In this document: in pieces, positions 5,408 through 7,910 of the stretch
Layout of the letters: each line of letters starts with the position of its first letter
How positions within the stretch are numbered: the stretch's first letter is position 1
DNA from: Cytophagales bacterium
Lineage (GTDB): Bacteria; Bacteroidota; Bacteroidia; Cytophagales; ES-bin-26
Assembly: GCA_014379925.1 (NCBI GenBank)
Contig: JACMKY010000625.1
Coordinates: 1-7,910, forward strand
Length of the DNA: 7,910 nucleotides
Reading direction: 5' to 3'
Position numbers and translations under genes: made by a program
Notes under the pieces: generated by a model
The model's database searches: none
What the model was told of the DNA's origin: nothing
Seen by the model: the letters and a program-made list of their open reading frames with translations, nothing else

Positions 5408-7465
5408 ATGAAAATACCCGCTTGGTTATTTATTGCGTTGCTTGCGCTTTTGCTGGGTGCATCACCGCTCCGCGCCCAGTCGAAGGTTGACCATTTGAAG
5501 CCCGCGGTAGCTCAGCTACCTTCGCAGGCTCAATCGGAGGTGGATAGTTTAAAGGGGCTCCTGAAAACCACCTCCCGGGGAATCCGCAAAATCAACCTTT
5601 ACGAACACCTGTGCCTAGCCCACGCGGGTACGTTGGGTCAAATGGACCTGGCCCGCCAATACGCCGACAGCGTGAAGTGGCTGGCCGACCAGTCGAGGAA
5701 TCCGTCCGGGCTGGCTTCTTCGAGTTATTGTCGTGCCGTGATTGCCCGCTACGACGGGAAATACTCGGAGGCGCTCGGTCATTTGCGCCAGCAAATCAAC
5801 CATTGCGAAGCTGCCGGTGATTCTTCCCAGTTGGTGAAGGGCTTGTTTCAGATGGCGGTTGTGCACAAGGAACTCGGCAACTACCAGCAGAGCCTGGCCA
5901 CCCATTACCGCATCATCCGGATATACGAGAAAAATCGTTTGCCCTATGACCTGGGAATCACGTTCATGGGCGTCGGCAATTTGTTGGTGCACCTCCAAAA
6001 GTACGAAAACGCCATCCAAATGTATCACCGGGCGCTTGCCATCTTCGAAGGCTTGCCCGTAAGCCTGGAGGTGAGAATGAGCAGGTTGAGGACATCCATG
6101 AACCTGGGCAACGCGTACTTGAAAATGAAGCAGTTCGAAAGAGCCAAGAGCATCTACGAACAGGCGCTGTTGGTCAGTGATTCACTCGGATCGAAACGGA
6201 CCGCGGCTACTTGTTTGATGAGCATCGGAGAAATCCTGAATGGATTGGGCCAACACGACAGCGCCCTGGTGTACCATCTCCGGGCACTGGCCATTCGCGA
6301 ACAGAATTCCCAGAAGGACAAGCTGGTAATCAATCTGCTGCGAATCGGTGAAACGTACCTGGCCCTGGAAGACCATCTCGCTGCCACCCGCTACCTGTTG
6401 GAGGCGCTGGCCCTGGCAAAGAAGTGCGGCGCCAAACCCTGCGCCAGGGATGCCTACGAGAAACTGGCTACGCTTTACGCCACCCAGCGAAACTTCCCGA
6501 AGGCCTACGAATACCACCGCTTGTTTTCGGTGATGAAAGACAGTGTGTTGAACGAAGAGACCGCCCGGCAACTGGGCGAACTGCAGACCAGGTACGAAAC
6601 CGGGGAGAAGGACAAGCGAATTGCCCTGCTGGCCAAGGAAAAGGAGGTGCAGCAGAAAGAGGCACAGCGCCAGGCCACCCTTAAGAAAGCGCTCACCGGC
6701 GGATTGGGGCTGGTGAGTATGTTGGCGGGCTTGCTGGTCTACACCTTTCGCCAGCGGTTGCGCAACCAACGGATTGTCGCCGCCAAGAACGACGAAATCC
6801 GGGAAGCCAACTTCAAGCGTCAAGTGAGCGACCTGGAAACCCGGGCCCTGCGGGCACAGATGAACCCGCATTTTCTGTTCAATTGCCTCAACTCCATCAA
6901 CCGGATGATCCTGGAAGGCGATGCCGAAAATGCCTCCCGGTACCTTACCAAATTTTCCAAATTGATCCGGCTGATCCTGGAGAACTCCGAAAGCGCGGCC
7001 GTGTCCTTGCAGAACGAGTTGGCGATGCTGGAATCGTACCTTCAACTGGAAGACCTGCGGTTCAAAGGCCGAATCGGTTACCGGATCACCGTGGACGAGT
7101 CGATTGACCAGGAAAACACGTACCTGCCTTCGATGGTGCTGCAGCCTTTCGTGGAAAATGCCATCTGGCACGGACTGATGCACAAAGAAAAAGCGGAGCC
7201 GGGATGCATCCGCATTAGCATTCGGGAAACGGAAGACGTTTTGAAGTGCGTCATCGAAGACAATGGCGTGGGAAGGGAGCAGGCCACTGCGCTCAAGAAG
7301 ACAGCGGCCCTCAACAGCAAATCCATGGGACTGCAAATCACCGAAGAGCGGTTGAAGCTGTTTAACCAGGGAAAAACCGGGTCGCTGATCCGCATCACCG
7401 ATCTGAAGGACTCCCTGAACCGGGCGTTGGGAACCCGGGTGGATATTCACGTCCCATTGGCGTAG
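5408..7465 (+). CDS. TPR-domain sensor histidine kinase, LytS/YehU (His_kinase) type
   Basis: A 685-residue membrane sensor kinase. A signal peptide covers residues 1-24 (hydrophobic LFIALLALLLGA, ending RAQ-S). Residues about 60-380 form several tetratricopeptide repeats (for example GNLLVHLQKYENAIQMYHRAL at 190-210, plus units near 150-172, 232-254, 272-294 and 312-334), predicted to lie in the periplasm. A charged, probably coiled-coil stretch (about 385-427) leads to one membrane helix (about 430-447), then a cytoplasmic coiled coil (450-480). The His_kinase domain contains QMNPHFLFN with phospho-acceptor His-488. The ATPase domain shows an N box PFVENAIWHGL (580-590, Asn-584), a G1 box EDNGVGRE (617-624) and a G2-like SMGLQITEERL (639-649). 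All key residues are present, so it should be active. This architecture is typical of Bacteroidota. The response regulator gene follows after 128 bp in the same direction and is the likely phosphotransfer partner. The signal sensed is unknown. Confidence 0.93.
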   Translation: MKIPAWLFIALLALLLGASPLRAQSKVDHLKPAVAQLPSQAQSEVDSLKGLLKTTSRGIRKINLYEHLCLAHAGTLGQMDLARQYADSVKWLADQSRNPSGLASSSYCRAVIARYDGKYSEALGHLRQQINHCEAAGDSSQLVKGLFQMAVVHKELGNYQQSLATHYRIIRIYEKNRLPYDLGITFMGVGNLLVHLQKYENAIQMYHRALAIFEGLPVSLEVRMSRLRTSMNLGNAYLKMKQFERAKSIYEQALLVSDSLGSKRTAATCLMSIGEILNGLGQHDSALVYHLRALAIREQNSQKDKLVINLLRIGETYLALEDHLAATRYLLEALALAKKCGAKPCARDAYEKLATLYATQRNFPKAYEYHRLFSVMKDSVLNEETARQLGELQTRYETGEKDKRIALLAKEKEVQQKEAQRQATLKKALTGGLGLVSMLAGLLVYTFRQRLRNQRIVAAKNDEIREANFKRQVSDLETRALRAQMNPHFLFNCLNSINRMILEGDAENASRYLTKFSKLIRLILENSESAAVSLQNELAMLESYLQLEDLRFKGRIGYRITVDESIDQENTYLPSMVLQPFVENAIWHGLMHKEKAEPGCIRISIRETEDVLKCVIEDNGVGREQATALKKTAALNSKSMGLQITEERLKLFNQGKTGSLIRITDLKDSLNRALGTRVDIHVPLA

Positions 7466-7542
7466 ACCATAAGCCCCTCATTCAAACCAATTGACCCTGG
7501 TTGACTATTTGATTGGTCAGGCTTCGCACGACCCGCGACTTA

Positions 7543-7563
7543 CGTCTTTGCATTGCAAAAACG
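7543..7563. repeat. Decayed palindromic repeat copy 4
   Basis: Arms CGTCTTTG (7543-7550) and CAAAAACG (7556-7563) enclose CATTG, with one mispair (c7546 against a7560). It differs from the core at three positions (one left, two right) but keeps the 8-5-8 spacing, and CTAC follows at 7564-7567 as after copy 2. One of the differing pairs (t7547-a7559) still pairs. It lies in the 128-bp gap between the kinase and regulator genes. Because it is short and degenerate, membership in the family is likely rather than certain. Confidence 0.5.
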
Positions 7564-7593
7564 CTACCCACAACCTGTAACTTACGACTGCGC

Positions 7594-7910
7594 ATGATCC
7601 GAACCATTGTGGTGGACGACGAAGCGGATGGCCGGGAGGCCCTGAAAACGGCCTTGGAAAGATACTGTCCCGAAGTGGAAATCCTCCGCATCTGCGAAAC
7701 CCCGGAACGGGGACTGGAAGCCATCAAAGCGCTCCAGCCGGACCTGGTTTTGCTGGATGTGCAAATGCCGCACCTGTCGGGCTTTGACCTCTTGCAACGG
7801 ATCGAGAAAATCAACTTCGCCGTCATCTTCGTAACGGCATTCGACCGGTACGCCATCAAAGCCATCAAGTTCAGCGCCCTCGATTACCTGCTCAAGCCCG
7901 TCGACGTGGA
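7594..7910 (+). CDS. Response regulator receiver domain, probably LytTR family (3' end outside window)
   Basis: The frame runs from ATG 7594 off the window end, giving 105 complete codons. It is a CheY-like receiver: the acidic pair Asp-8/Asp-9 (IVVDDE), phospho-acceptor Asp-55 in LVLLDVQMP (51-59), Thr-81 in FVTAFD and Lys-101 in YLLKPVD. The segment TAFDRYAIKAIKFSALDYLLKPVD is typical of LytR/AlgR regulators, so a C-terminal LytTR DNA-binding domain is expected beyond the window but cannot be seen. The family usually works with LytS-type kinases such as the one encoded just upstream, from which it should receive phosphate to control transcription. The gap to the kinase gene is 128 bp, so the pair may be one operon or the regulator may have its own promoter. 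No convincing promoter was seen. Confidence 0.9.
   Translation, partial: MIRTIVVDDEADGREALKTALERYCPEVEILRICETPERGLEAIKALQPDLVLLDVQMPHLSGFDLLQRIEKINFAVIFVTAFDRYAIKAIKFSALDYLLKPVDV

Noticed and set aside
6182..7450. A 422-codon open frame on the minus strand inside the sensor kinase gene
   Set aside because: It is antisense to a gene with complete His_kinase and ATPase motifs, has no recognisable domain, and looks like a composition-driven shadow frame.
7486..7519. Short inverted matches ACCAAT (7486-7491)/ATTGGT (7512-7517) and TGACC/GGTCA after the kinase gene
   Set aside because: The arms are only 5-6 bp, overlap in conflicting pairings and have no T-run, so they are within chance expectation.

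Overview
The window looks like chromosomal DNA of a Bacteroidota bacterium, most plausibly Cytophagales of the Spirosoma/Larkinella type. This is inferred from gene content and signals, not from a database match. The supporting points are a TPR-sensor LytS-type histidine kinase followed by a LytTR-type response regulator, a large M14-type peptidase with a glutamine-amidotransferase-like tail, no clear Shine-Dalgarno sequences, and a promoter-like TTTG-N19-TAnnTTnn motif.

Layout from left to right: (1) the 3' end of a plus-strand M14-type carboxypeptidase gene, cut by the window start (to 1334). (2) A short gap holding a 22-bp-arm hairpin (1395-1443). (3) A two-gene plus-strand ABC transporter cassette, ATPase (1454-2089) and multi-spanning permease (2089-3219), overlapping by one base and clearly lower in G+C than its neighbours. 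(4) A 267-bp convergent gap. (5) A minus-strand GH1-like glycoside hydrolase (3487-4821). (6) A 586-bp divergent intergenic region packed with palindromic repeat copies. (7) A plus-strand TPR/transmembrane/His_kinase sensor (5408-7465). (8) A 128-bp gap with a decayed repeat copy. (9) The receiver domain of a response regulator, cut by the window end (from 7594).

Functionally these are several separate units. The ABC pair should form one transporter of unknown substrate. The histidine kinase and response regulator should form one two-component system, with a periplasmic TPR sensor and a cytoplasmic LytS-type kinase passing phosphate to an Asp-55 receiver. The peptidase and glycosidase are stand-alone enzymes here.

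The most interesting non-coding signal is a family of short palindromes with a common core (8-bp arm, 5-nt centre, 8-bp arm; CGTCGTTG/CAACGACG) found in three of the four intergenic gaps and not noticed inside the genes. One copy carries a paired change (CGTCGATG/CATCGACG) that keeps the stem intact, which suggests selection or copying at the level of the hairpin. No RNA genes, CRISPR arrays or transposase genes were seen.
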